Positions 28,606 to 36,163 of a stretch of DNA of 64,000 nucleotides are shown in pieces. The DNA is from JAQVYB01 sp964490935 (GTDB lineage Bacteria; Verrucomicrobiota; Kiritimatiellia; RZYC01). Position numbers and translations under genes: made by a program. The notes beneath the pieces are model-generated. The model was given only the letters and a program-made list of their open reading frames with translations, searched no databases and was not told where the DNA came from. Location: the NCBI GenBank assembly GCA_964490935.1, contig CAZBEO010000003.1, forward strand, positions 1 to 64,000, written 5' to 3'. The stretch's first letter is position 1, and every line of letters starts with the position of its first letter.

Positions 28606-28749
28606 AATCGGCGAACACATTAAGAATACGCATACTGCTCCAAAAAATATGTGTAATCTGTGGACAAATAAATATTGATTTCGCCGATGCTGCTCCAGGT
28701 CCATTAGCGTCCATTCACAGATTTTCCGTCCATTTGCCGTTCAATTGAT

Positions 28750-28778
28750 TTGCTATCGTTCGAACTTTTTCCCATAGT
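28750..28778 (+). promoter_or_regulatory. Candidate promoter of the RiPP cluster
   Basis: TTGCTA at 28750-28755 and CATAGT at 28773-28778 are 17 bases apart, each matching four of six consensus positions. It would start transcription about 25 bases before the precursor gene. The hexamers are weak, so this is tentative. Confidence 0.35.
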
Positions 28779-28808
28779 TTCTCCCCAAACAACCCGTAGA
28801 GGAATGCG

Positions 28809-28988
28809 ATGATGAAACAAAACGAAGAACAGCTAGTCGCTAAAAAACCCTATGTTACCCCGCAGATTACCCGAATCAAACTCGACGACAAGCAAGTGGT
28901 CGCCATGGCCGTTTGCAAGGACTCCCTCGATAATCCAAGCTGCGGACAGGACGGCATCACCCCGCTTTTCAATATAGACCTGTCCTGA
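28809..28988 (+). CDS. RiPP precursor-like peptide (YxxPxI leader, two-cysteine C-terminal segment)
   Basis: This small gene encodes 59 residues; an AGAGGA site at 28798-28803 serves either of two adjacent ATGs (28809 or 28812). The first 30 or so residues are charged and carry KKPYVTPQITRIKLDD. Its YxxPxI resembles the YxxPxL-type leader motif that PqqD-like recognition domains bind in lasso and related peptides. The remainder, from about residue 32, is small and uncharged-rich, with Cys36 and Cys45, and ends in IDLS with a C-terminal serine. The gene is eight bases before an HPr-kinase-like gene and in line with pqqD-like and radical SAM genes. The call rests on size, motif and context. The core boundary is not visible, and no close family was recognised by name. 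Confidence 0.72.
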   Translation: MMKQNEEQLVAKKPYVTPQITRIKLDDKQVVAMAVCKDSLDNPSCGQDGITPLFNIDLS

Positions 28989-28996
28989 AATGCTCC

Positions 28997-30007
28997 GTGA
29001 ACACCCTCACCTTCTCGCTCGCGACCATTCGCTTTGAACTGCAATCTGCTGACGACTCCCCGCCGCTGCTGCCCCCCGCCTATGCCCCGTTCATCACCGA
29101 CTCCGCCGGACCAAACGACGCCGTATATACCGTCAATCTAACCGATCCGGCTCTCTTTCCTCCCATTTTCTCCCCCGCGCCCCCGCACCTGCTGTGGGCC
29201 TGCGAAACCTGGCGCCTCGGCTATGCCGAAGACCGCGCCATCACCATCGAAATTCACAACGTCAACACCGACACCTGGGTCCCCGTGGCCCATCTCGCCC
29301 CCGACTTCAAAACCGGACGCATCCTGCACCGCTCCGGACGCCAGGCACTGCCCGCACCCTTTTCTCTGAACTACCCCATCGATCAGATTCTCGTCGTGAA
29401 CCGTCTGCTCCATCACCGCGCCGGCCTCGTACACGCTTCCGCCGTCGTCCTTGACGGCCACGCCTACCTCTTCTGCGGGCCCGCCGACATCGGCAAAACC
29501 ACCATGGCACGCCTATGGAAACAGTCCGGCGCCCAAGTGCTTAACGATGACCGCAATATCATACGCCTGACCGACCACACCGTCACCATCAGCCCCTCCC
29601 CATGGCACGGCGATCTCAATGAAATCAACCCCATAACAGCCCCCCTCAAGGCCATTTTTCACCTCTCACAGGCAAACACCCATCAAATCAATCCCCTCGA
29701 CCCCGTCACCGCACTCGCTCGCTTGACCGCCACCTCCGTCGCCCCCTTTTACTTCAAAGAAAGCCTCTCCAAACAGCTCGATACCTGGAGCGAAGTCTGC
29801 ACCGCCGTACCCTCCTTCTCCCTTGCCTTCACCCCGAACGCCAACGTCGTCGATTTCTGCCTCGTCGCCCCCAAAAACAGAGCAAAAACAGAAATTTGTG
29901 TTATCACCCCGGATGGGGTGAAGGTATATAGCCCAGGGTCGGCAGACCCTGGGTTTCTGATTCTCCAAAACCCCATGCACCCCGGAGTGGGTGCGGGAAT
30001 ATCATGA
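28997..30007 (+). CDS. HPr-kinase-like P-loop protein of the RiPP cluster
   Basis: The 336-residue protein has the C-terminal core of HPr serine kinase-like enzymes. A histidine-containing HASAVVLDG segment precedes the Walker A loop GPADIGKTT (about residues 161-169). LNDDRNIIR follows, equivalent to the DDR region of HprK, and SPSPWHGD comes later. Free-standing versions occur in peptide-modification clusters; in the lasso peptide paeninodin such a kinase phosphorylates the C-terminal serine. The start is GTG at 28997, eight bases after the precursor stop, with no obvious ribosome site, so translational coupling is likely. The last 37 or so codons and the stop lie inside a dispersed repeat (29896-30022). 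The original C terminus was therefore replaced or extended by repeat DNA. Confidence 0.78.
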   Translation: MNTLTFSLATIRFELQSADDSPPLLPPAYAPFITDSAGPNDAVYTVNLTDPALFPPIFSPAPPHLLWACETWRLGYAEDRAITIEIHNVNTDTWVPVAHLAPDFKTGRILHRSGRQALPAPFSLNYPIDQILVVNRLLHHRAGLVHASAVVLDGHAYLFCGPADIGKTTMARLWKQSGAQVLNDDRNIIRLTDHTVTISPSPWHGDLNEINPITAPLKAIFHLSQANTHQINPLDPVTALARLTATSVAPFYFKESLSKQLDTWSEVCTAVPSFSLAFTPNANVVDFCLVAPKNRAKTEICVITPDGVKVYSPGSADPGFLILQNPMHPGVGAGIS

Positions 30008-30022
30008 TGAGTCGGTGGCATC
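29896..30022. repeat. REP-like palindromic element, short copy, overlapping the kinase gene end
   Basis: The first 89 bases (29896-29984) are identical to 32022-32110. Both copies also end in ATCATGA ... CGGTGGCATC, so this copy looks like an internally deleted form of the longer one. It contains hairpins such as CACCCC-GGAT-GGGGTG and CCCAGGGTC-GGCA-GACCCTGGG. It supplies the end of the kinase reading frame. Confidence 0.85.
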
Positions 30023-30041
30023 CAATTAGGAAATATATCCC

Positions 30042-30341
30042 ATGAAATACACCCCAAATCCACAAATCATCGTGCGCACCATACGCGGGCAACGCATCCT
30101 CGTGCCCATCATGAACGACATGAACGCCCTCGACTCCCTCTATACCCTCAACGAAACAGCCTCCTTTATCTGGGAAAATGCCTCAAATGGCCGTTCCGAC
30201 ACCGAAATTAGCCAAAAAATGGTCGAATTTTATGAAATTGAATCAAAAATAGCCGAAAATGACGTTAAAACCGTCCTTTCCGAGCTGGTCCACCTCGGCG
30301 CCCTACTGGAAAACCAAGAAAATGCTTTTTCCAACGAATGA
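30042..30341 (+). CDS. PqqD-family peptide-recognition protein
   Basis: The protein has 99 residues, the usual PqqD size. The segment YTLNETASFIWENASNGRSDTEIS is typical of PqqD: a strand, then LNETA-type helix start, then a winged-helix region. An AGGAA site stands about ten bases before the ATG. PqqD proteins bind the leader of a precursor peptide and present it to a radical SAM enzyme, which fits the precursor upstream and the radical SAM gene downstream. It follows the kinase gene after 34 bases, part of which is repeat DNA. Confidence 0.85.
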   Translation: MKYTPNPQIIVRTIRGQRILVPIMNDMNALDSLYTLNETASFIWENASNGRSDTEISQKMVEFYEIESKIAENDVKTVLSELVHLGALLENQENAFSNE

Positions 30342-30374
30342 AGAGAGCAACGAATGGAGCACCCCGCCACTTTC

Positions 30375-30492
30375 TTTTTTGCGTCCCCTGCGTTCTTTCG
30401 CGGCAATTCTTCTTTCCTTTGTGACTTTGTGGCTTTGTGTGAGAACCATCCCTCCCAACATTCGCGTCCATTCGCGTCCATTCGCGGTTTTT
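30375..30492. repeat. Dispersed intergenic repeat between the pqqD-like and radical SAM genes
   Basis: The stretch reads as a T-rich block, GCGTCCCCTGCG, GCGGCAATTCTT and GGCTTTGTGTGAGAA, then tandem CGTCCATTCG units. A parallel version lies at 32258-32336, and its GGCTTTGTGTGAGAATCTCTT tail recurs at the end of the yqaA-like gene. The remaining bases up to 30631 are AT-rich and show no gene. Confidence 0.7.
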
Positions 30493-30631
30493 CTGGAATT
30501 TTCTCTCAAATTTCTACATTTTTCGCGATTTTCGTGTGTTTCGTAGTCAAATATGCATTTAATTCACGAATTTCTATGCTTTTTTACCAAATTAGCGGTT
30601 TTTTGGCCTATTCTTCACAAAACCACAGCTT

Positions 30632-31987
30632 ATGAGAGATAGCCGCATGAATTGCACCTCAGACCTCCAACTCGGCGAATTGTATCTAAAATGGGCATCC
30701 AGCCCTGATTCTACGCCCCGTTTCCCACCCAGCGTCTCCCTCGAACTCACCACCCGCTGCAACCTCGCCTGCTCCCACTGTTTTTTGCCCCCAAACACAA
30801 AAAAACCGGGAGAAACCCTTTCCAAAACCCAATGGAACAAAATTCTGGATATTTTAGCCGAAAACGAGGTGCTTTCCCTCTGCCTCACCGGCGGAGAACC
30901 CCTTCTGCATCCTGATTTTGACAAAATTTACGAAAAATCCATCAAATCCGGCTTTTTAGTCACCCTTTTTACCAATGGAACCCTTCTTTCTGATAAAAAA
31001 GCCGATTTTTTGGCAAAACTTCGACCAAAACGCGTCGAAATCTGTCTCTACAGCCTTGATCCAGCCGTGCACAACGCCATTTGTGGACACAGCGACGCCT
31101 TTTCCACCGCGAAACAGGCCATTTTCCGCCTGAAACAGCGAAATATCCCCGTCACCATCAAATCCATGGTCATGAGAGAGAATTTTTCCGACTTGCCCGC
31201 CCTGAAAGCCTGGTGCGCCGATGAAGACATCCCATTCCGGTACGACGCCCTGATCAATCCCCGCCTCGATGGCGATCCCACCCCCCTCCGCCACCGCATT
31301 ACCCCCCGCCAATACGCCGAACTCAAGGAGAGGGAAGAAGACGATAGACTACAGACTTTAGACCATAGACCACAGGAGGGAGACGATAGACCGCAGGAAG
31401 AAGACCATAGACCACAGGAGGGAGACGATAGACCGCAGGAAGAAGACCATAGACCTCAGACTCCCGACCTCCGACCTCTGTCTTCCGACTCCTCTCTTCC
31501 TCCTTCCGACTTCTCCCCTCTACCTTCTGACTCCTCTCTTCTGTCTTCCGACTCCTCTCTTCCTCCTTCCGACCTCCGACCTCCGACTTCCGACTCCTCT
31601 CTTCTGACTCCTGACTTCTCTCTTCTGTCTCCTGACTCCTCTCTTCTGACTCCTGACTTCTCTCTTCCCATCCCCTTGCTTCGTTGCGGAGCCGGAACCG
31701 CCTCCGCCCACATCGACGCCACCGGTGCCATGCACCTATGCACCATCTGGCGCGATCATCCCTTCCGCCTGCTGGAACGTCCCGCCTCCGAATGGACCTC
31801 ACACCTAGCCGCCATCAAAGCCATACCTGCACCCGCCGGGTCCGACTGCAACACCTGCCGCCACCAGACCGACTGCCTGATCTGTCCCGCCCTCTCACGC
31901 ATGGAAAGCCCCTCTCGCACCGCTGGCTTCCCCGTACCCTACCTCTGCGACATCTGCCGCGAACAGGACCACGCACGCACCTCTTGA
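30632..31987 (+). CDS. Radical SAM/SPASM peptide-modifying enzyme with an in-frame low-complexity insertion
   Basis: The 451-residue protein has the radical SAM cluster motif CNLACSHC near residue 50, then LTGGEPLLHPDF and LFTNGTLL, typical of the SAM-binding barrel. The C-terminal part has SPASM-type cysteines: RCGAGTASAHIDATGAMHLC, then CNTCRHQTDC and CDICRE. Enzymes of this type install thioether, C-C or epimer changes on precursor peptides. Between barrel and SPASM lies a segment of about 112 residues (nucleotides 31328-31672) of simple repeats: first DHRPQEGDDRPQEE twice, then D/S/L/P-rich units. It looks like repeat DNA captured in frame, since ITPRQYAELK and PLLRCGAG would otherwise adjoin. 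Two ATGs (30632, 30647) are possible starts; neither has a strong ribosome site. Confidence 0.85.
   Translation: MRDSRMNCTSDLQLGELYLKWASSPDSTPRFPPSVSLELTTRCNLACSHCFLPPNTKKPGETLSKTQWNKILDILAENEVLSLCLTGGEPLLHPDFDKIYEKSIKSGFLVTLFTNGTLLSDKKADFLAKLRPKRVEICLYSLDPAVHNAICGHSDAFSTAKQAIFRLKQRNIPVTIKSMVMRENFSDLPALKAWCADEDIPFRYDALINPRLDGDPTPLRHRITPRQYAELKEREEDDRLQTLDHRPQEGDDRPQEEDHRPQEGDDRPQEEDHRPQTPDLRPLSSDSSLPPSDFSPLPSDSSLLSSDSSLPPSDLRPPTSDSSLLTPDFSLLSPDSSLLTPDFSLPIPLLRCGAGTASAHIDATGAMHLCTIWRDHPFRLLERPASEWTSHLAAIKAIPAPAGSDCNTCRHQTDCLICPALSRMESPSRTAGFPVPYLCDICREQDHARTS
31328..31672. repeat. In-frame simple-sequence insertion, including a 42-bp tandem repeat
   Basis: A purine-rich 42-bp unit occurs twice exactly (31361-31402, 31403-31444). 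It is followed by about 220 bases of CT-rich units resembling CTCTCTTCTGACTCCTGA. The block is about a multiple of three long and has no stop in the gene's frame. Its composition is unlike the flanking coding DNA. Confidence 0.88.
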
Positions 31988-32021
31988 CTGGCAACGAACG
32001 GCACCACCGCCAAAAGTCCGC

Positions 32022-32220
32022 TTGTGTTATCACCCCGGATGGGGTGAAGGTATATAGCCCAGGGTCGGCAGACCCTGGGTTTCTGATTCTCCAAAACCCC
32101 ATGCACCCCGTCTGGGGTGCATGTTGCTTTGTTTGTCGGCTTCCCGGGGTCCGGTGACCCCGGGCTATTCTCCCCGGCCCCTCCGGGGCCATCATGACGC
32201 TGATTTTTGCCGGTGGCATC
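32022..32220. repeat. REP-like palindromic element, long copy
   Basis: This 199-base element lies 34 bases after the radical SAM stop. It contains five successive hairpins, including CACCCC-GGAT-GGGGTG, CCCAGGGTC/GACCCTGGG, GCACCCC/GGGGTGC, CCCGGGGTC/GACCCCGGG and GGCCCC/GGGGCC. Its first 89 bases are identical to the copy at 29896. Such elements are often moved by REP-associated tyrosine transposases; none is seen here. Confidence 0.82.
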
Positions 32221-32257
32221 AACGAACGGAATACCTCTCGGGGAGTACCCGGCTACT

Positions 32258-32336
32258 ATTTTTTTGCGATCCCTGCGGTTTTTCGCGGCAGTTCTTTTTT
32301 CCTTCGTGGCTTCGTGGCTTTGTGTGAGAATCTCTT
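32258..32336. repeat. Dispersed intergenic repeat upstream of the TspO-like gene
   Basis: It parallels 30375-30445: a T-run, GCGATCCCTGCGG, GCGGCAGTTCTTTT, then GGCTTTGTGTGAGAATCTCTT. The last 21 bases (32316-32336) are identical to the 3' end of the yqaA-like gene at 6615-6635. Confidence 0.7.
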
Positions 32337-32389
32337 TGTAGACGAATGGACTGAACAAATCAGTGCTTCGTAATAATGCGGAGATCACC

Positions 32390-32884
32390 ATGCAGACCTT
32401 TTCAAAACAGAAGCAGTTTCTTGGACTCATCGGCTGGCTCGTCGTGTGCTTTATTGCGGCAGCCCTTGGCGGGGTGGCTTCCGTGCAGGCCAAGTCCTTC
32501 TACGGACAACTGGTGCAGCCTGCCTGGGCACCGCCAGCCGGGGTCTTTGGTCCGGTCTGGACCGTACTGTACGCCTTGATGGGCCTTGCCGCCTGGTTGG
32601 TCTGGCGCAACGGCGGATTCCGGGCCAACCGAACAGCGCTAATTTTGTTTCTCGCCCAACTCGTTCTCAACGCCCTCTGGACCTGGCTGTTCTTTGCCTG
32701 GCAACTGGGCGCTCTGGCATTCATCGAAATCCTGATACTATGGCTGCTGATCGTCGCCACGCTCGTAACCTTCGGACGCATCCGTCTGCTTGCCGGCGCC
32801 CTGTTCATTCCTTATCTCCTATGGGTCACCTTCGCCGCCGCCCTCTGCTACGCCGTCTGGCGACTCAACCCCGGAATTTTATGA
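32390..32884 (+). CDS. tspO: TspO/MBR-family tryptophan-rich sensory protein
   Basis: The 164-residue protein has five hydrophobic segments and the TspO signature. The first helix is followed by FYGQLVQPAWAPPAGVFGPVWTVLYALMG, matching the conserved WxPPxxxFxPVWTxLY. NALWTWLFFAW and the closing PYLLWVTFAAALCYAVWRLNP are equally typical. TspO proteins bind porphyrins and related ligands in the outer or cytoplasmic membrane. The start at 32390 is chosen because GGAG (32380-32383) lies six bases before it; an upstream in-frame ATG at 32363 has no such site. The gene is convergent with mod, with about 50 bases between the ends and no visible terminator. Confidence 0.93.
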   Translation: MQTFSKQKQFLGLIGWLVVCFIAAALGGVASVQAKSFYGQLVQPAWAPPAGVFGPVWTVLYALMGLAAWLVWRNGGFRANRTALILFLAQLVLNALWTWLFFAWQLGALAFIEILILWLLIVATLVTFGRIRLLAGALFIPYLLWVTFAAALCYAVWRLNPGIL

Positions 32885-32933
32885 TTGAGGTGCGCAAGCA
32901 AATGTCATCTTTCCTGTCGACCTATTCCCTGCA

Positions 32934-35009
32934 TTAGAACGCCACAAGCCGTTCACCCAGCTCTGCACGTAGATTCCACTTCTTCGTTGTATCGAGCGCC
33001 TGCTCCAGACAGATAAAGATGCCGCCCATTCCTTTGAGCGTGGCGACCGTCTGCTCTTTCATGTCGTAGTCGAGACAGACCGTAGCTTCTTTGTTAGAAT
33101 CCCATGCGCGAAAAACGGTGTTGTCTGTGAACGCGGCGATGGGCTCCGTTTGGACATCCAGCATGAATCCGTTTTTGAGTAAAACCTCTTGAAGGATTTC
33201 TTGTTGCTCAAATTTCATGAGGAAGGCCGCTTCCTTATCCCGGATGTACACTTCAAGGGCCTCCAGATTCTCTTCGTCCGATTTCTCGTGATCAGGCTCA
33301 AACTCCACGCGAGGGAAACGGGATTTGGCCAGTCGATAGACGTTGAACCCTGTGCGGTAACTCTCAGCATGATTATTCAGCCCCGGCAGTTCTTCTTTCG
33401 CTTCTGCCGCCGCTGTTGCTGACGATTCGTCGTACTGCATCACAGCGCGCTTATTTCTCTCAATCGTGATGTCCGAGATTCGCCGATATCCGGCCTTGAA
33501 GGCCGGCTTTCCTTCTTCAAGCATTTCCGGTATCTGCACAAGAATGAAGGTCCTTGGGCCGCCATTCCGGGCATTGACTGCCATCACCGCCTGACCAGTA
33601 GTGCCAGATCCTGCAAAAAAATCGAGAACGAGGTCGCCGGGTTCAGTCACATACTCAATTAACCTGGCAAGGATTTCGTGGTCTTTTGGATTATCGAAGA
33701 CCTTGCTTCCCATTAGCTTCTTGAGGTACTTGATGGTCACTTGGGATTGTTTGTAGAGAACGCTAGGCATGACCTGGATGCCTATGCTTTCTTGTTCATC
33801 ATCGCCATCCTCGGCATCAACTTCGTCATCGAGAAGCTCATCAGGAACAACTATCAAATGCGCTTTTCGAAAAGGTGGCTTGTTATGATCCTCTCGGAAC
33901 ACAACAAGTCCAAGGTCAATCTGACGTAGCATTGACTCTTGAGTGCTGAAACGCCACCCATCAGCAGGTACGGCACAGGGCTTTCCTGTCTCGGGATGAA
34001 CCACATCGTATCGGGGGCCGTCGCCCCCTGGCCACGAAATATCTCGATCACGCCATGGACCCCATTTGTCAATCTGCTTGTACCGGGATAGCTTCTTCGC
34101 TGGGTGTTTAGTGGGAAGATCCTTGTACCACTGGCGAAGCTCGGTCTCCATGGCGGCATAGTCCTCTCCGTGAATCTCCTTCAGCATCTGCCATTTCTTG
34201 CAGATATCTTTTGCCCCCGGCTTCTGCTCGCGCCAGACGGTCTTAACGTCTTTCAGGTGTTGCACGTCTCGTGCATAGCAAACCACATAGTCATGGCCCA
34301 CGCTGAACAGTTTTGCGTCGTTCTTCCGAGTCTTTTCCCATGTGAGCTGAGCGATGAAGTTCTCTTCCCCGAATGTTTCGTCACACAGCTTTCGCAAATG
34401 GTGAATTTCACTGTCATCAATGGAGATGAAGATCACACCGTCTTCACTCAAAAGCTGCCGCGCCAACAACAAACGCGGATAGAGCATGTTCAGCCAGTTC
34501 GAATGAAACCGCCCGTCGGCTTTGGTGTTGGTGTCCACCTTAACGCCATCACTCGTAACTCCGATATGCTCCCAATAGGTCTGCTTGTCTTCCTTCCACG
34601 TGTCGGAGTAGACGAAGTCCTTGTCTTTGTTGTACGGGGGATCAATGTAGATGCACTTGATCCGGTTGCGATAGGCGGCCAGCAGGCACTTCAGGACTTC
34701 GAGGTTCTCCCCCTCGATAATAGCGTTACCCTTGGCAAGCTCGGGATTCACTGAACGATCCGCATCGTATTCCAGAGACGCGACGGTCGGCGTGAAGGCG
34801 TTCCGCTTGGCATTGGATTTCCCGAACCAGCGAAATTCAAACTTTTCGGACTCGGCCACCAAGTCGGGATCAATCAATCGCTTCAGTTCTTCGGGGTCCA
34901 ACGCGCCGTCATTGGTGAAGAGATCGGGCATCAGCGCCTTGAGTTGTTCCAACCGTTCCCGGTTCAAGTCGGGCGTGGTGGGCATTTTTTCCATAATAGC
35001 TTGGTTCAT
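32934..35009 (-). CDS. mod: Type III restriction-modification methyltransferase subunit (Mod)
   Basis: The 691-residue protein is an adenine-specific N6 methyltransferase of the beta class. DPPYNKDKDFVYSD (catalytic DPPY near residue 120) comes before the SAM-binding DFFAGSGTTGQAV (near 461). VIFISIDDSEIHHLRKLCDE between them is typical of type III Mod. Mod recognises the DNA site and methylates one strand. The start at 35009 is chosen because its ATGA overlaps the stop of the upstream nuclease gene. The open frame extends ten codons further upstream, but that would overlap the neighbour more. It is the last gene of a three-gene operon. Confidence 0.93.
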   Translation of the reverse strand: MNQAIMEKMPTTPDLNRERLEQLKALMPDLFTNDGALDPEELKRLIDPDLVAESEKFEFRWFGKSNAKRNAFTPTVASLEYDADRSVNPELAKGNAIIEGENLEVLKCLLAAYRNRIKCIYIDPPYNKDKDFVYSDTWKEDKQTYWEHIGVTSDGVKVDTNTKADGRFHSNWLNMLYPRLLLARQLLSEDGVIFISIDDSEIHHLRKLCDETFGEENFIAQLTWEKTRKNDAKLFSVGHDYVVCYARDVQHLKDVKTVWREQKPGAKDICKKWQMLKEIHGEDYAAMETELRQWYKDLPTKHPAKKLSRYKQIDKWGPWRDRDISWPGGDGPRYDVVHPETGKPCAVPADGWRFSTQESMLRQIDLGLVVFREDHNKPPFRKAHLIVVPDELLDDEVDAEDGDDEQESIGIQVMPSVLYKQSQVTIKYLKKLMGSKVFDNPKDHEILARLIEYVTEPGDLVLDFFAGSGTTGQAVMAVNARNGGPRTFILVQIPEMLEEGKPAFKAGYRRISDITIERNKRAVMQYDESSATAAAEAKEELPGLNNHAESYRTGFNVYRLAKSRFPRVEFEPDHEKSDEENLEALEVYIRDKEAAFLMKFEQQEILQEVLLKNGFMLDVQTEPIAAFTDNTVFRAWDSNKEATVCLDYDMKEQTVATLKGMGGIFICLEQALDTTKKWNLRAELGERLVAF

Positions 35010-36163
35010 GATTGATCCCCTTCGGTCTCGGCACGCCATTCCTGCAGCAATTTCTGCAAGTCCTCTTTTGAAGGCAGTTCCAGCTTGTAGCGGCTGGCAA
35101 AAATGGTCTGTTGCTCTTTATCCAAAACGTATTCGACCACGGAGTCGTTTTTGTCGGTACAGAGGATAAGGCCCAGAGTGGGATTATCCTCCGGGCCACG
35201 CACTTCGCGGTCGAAGTAATGCACGTAAATCTGCATCTGCCCCAAATCGCCATGCGTGAGCTTGTCCACCTTCAAATCAATAACGACGTAGCACTTGAGC
35301 CGAATATGATAGAAAACTAGGTCCGCGTAAAAGTGATCACCGTCTAGTGTGAGACGCTTCTGTCTGGCGACAAAGGCGAAACCGGCACCCAATTCGAGCA
35401 GGAAGTCTTGCATGTGACTGGTTAGTGCCGTTTCGAGATCGCTTTCGACCAGACGATGCGACTCAGGCAAACCAAGAAATTCCAAGGCATAGGGGTCCTT
35501 GATTGCATCAATGGGACGCTGAACCGTCAGCCCCTCATTCGCAAGCTGGAGAACGCCGTCCTTGTCACGACTTTTAAGCAAACGTTCAAAAAGAAACGAG
35601 TTGATCTGCCGCTCAAGCTGTCGCTTGTTCCAGCCACTGCGGACGGCTTCCTTTTCATAGAACAGCCGTGCTTCCTCGCCTTCCTCACGCATCAGAGCGC
35701 GATAATGAGACCAACTCAAATCGGGATGGAAACCTTGTGTCAATTCGCTACCCGCTGGGTGGCGTTTCTCGGGCAATTCTCCACCCGTTGGGTAGAGTTT
35801 TTGCCTCTGGCCAGATTCTCTACCCACTGGGTAGATAATCTCGGGGGAACGGTTTGCGTATGTTTGGTAGAACTGTCGAAACAGCCATACGTTGCTTGTG
35901 GAAAAGCCCTTACCGTATTGCCCAGTCAGTTTTTTAGACAAATCGGCAATGATCCGCTTCCCGTATTCCGCCCGTTCTTCCCCCTTCTGCTCCTCCACAA
36001 CGATCTCATGCCCAATCAACCAGTAGGCAATCACCATCGCGCTGTTGACCGTACGTGATATATGAGTCCGTGCCTCATCAAGAATGGTGATGACACGATC
36101 AAACAGGGCTGTATCATTCACGGTCGGGCTTGTCCGCTCCTTCTTCGTCAAAGATTTAGCCAT
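35006..36163 (-). CDS. PDDEXK nuclease-family protein (DUF1016/YhcG type) inside the type III operon
   Basis: The 385-residue protein has the DUF1016 N-terminal helical domain (SAMVIAYWLIGHEIVVEEQKGEERAEYGK, WLFRQFYQTY). A C-terminal PD-(D/E)xK nuclease-like domain follows: FYADLVFYHIRLKCYVVIDLK gives the D...xDxK core. An AAAGGAG site precedes the ATG at 36163, so this start is preferred to the longer frame beginning at 36250. The gene overlaps res by eight bases and mod by four, showing tight operon structure. YhcG-type genes are often carried with restriction systems, but their role is not settled. An in-frame stretch (35748-35836) encodes three short YPxG or HPAG units from palindromic DNA repeats. 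Confidence 0.88.
   Translation of the reverse strand: MAKSLTKKERTSPTVNDTALFDRVITILDEARTHISRTVNSAMVIAYWLIGHEIVVEEQKGEERAEYGKRIIADLSKKLTGQYGKGFSTSNVWLFRQFYQTYANRSPEIIYPVGRESGQRQKLYPTGGELPEKRHPAGSELTQGFHPDLSWSHYRALMREEGEEARLFYEKEAVRSGWNKRQLERQINSFLFERLLKSRDKDGVLQLANEGLTVQRPIDAIKDPYALEFLGLPESHRLVESDLETALTSHMQDFLLELGAGFAFVARQKRLTLDGDHFYADLVFYHIRLKCYVVIDLKVDKLTHGDLGQMQIYVHYFDREVRGPEDNPTLGLILCTDKNDSVVEYVLDKEQQTIFASRYKLELPSKEDLQKLLQEWRAETEGDQS
35748..35836. repeat. Three palindromic 17-bp repeats inside the DUF1016 gene
   Basis: Units at 35748-35764, 35781-35797 and 35820-35836 share a core like CTACCC-R-Y-TGGGTRG, each able to fold on itself. They encode the YPVG, YPTG and HPAG motifs in the linker between the helical and nuclease domains. 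Confidence 0.75.

Larger units (their letters stand above)
28053..28808. other. Gene-free interval between the giant gene and the RiPP cluster
   Basis: This 756-base stretch separates two divergent genes and has no convincing coding sequence. It contains the right arm of the 40-bp inverted repeat (28208-28247), a dispersed CGTCCATT repeat (28334-28360), a 150-bp element with inverted ends (28456-28605), a degenerate CGTCCATT copy near 28697-28738 and a candidate promoter for the plus-strand cluster (28750-28778). Confidence 0.75.

Noticed and set aside
28463..28678. 71-codon plus-strand frame before the RiPP precursor
   Set aside because: Most of it lies in the 150-bp inverted-end element, and its translation is arginine-rich without motifs.
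31361..31444. CRISPR-like array
   Set aside because: The 42-bp units are directly tandem with no spacers and lie inside an open reading frame.
28809..31987. Lasso peptide cluster
   Set aside because: The YxxPxI leader and the kinase suggest it, but there is no asparagine-synthetase-like cyclase or transglutaminase-like leader peptidase nearby. A radical SAM/SPASM enzyme is present instead.
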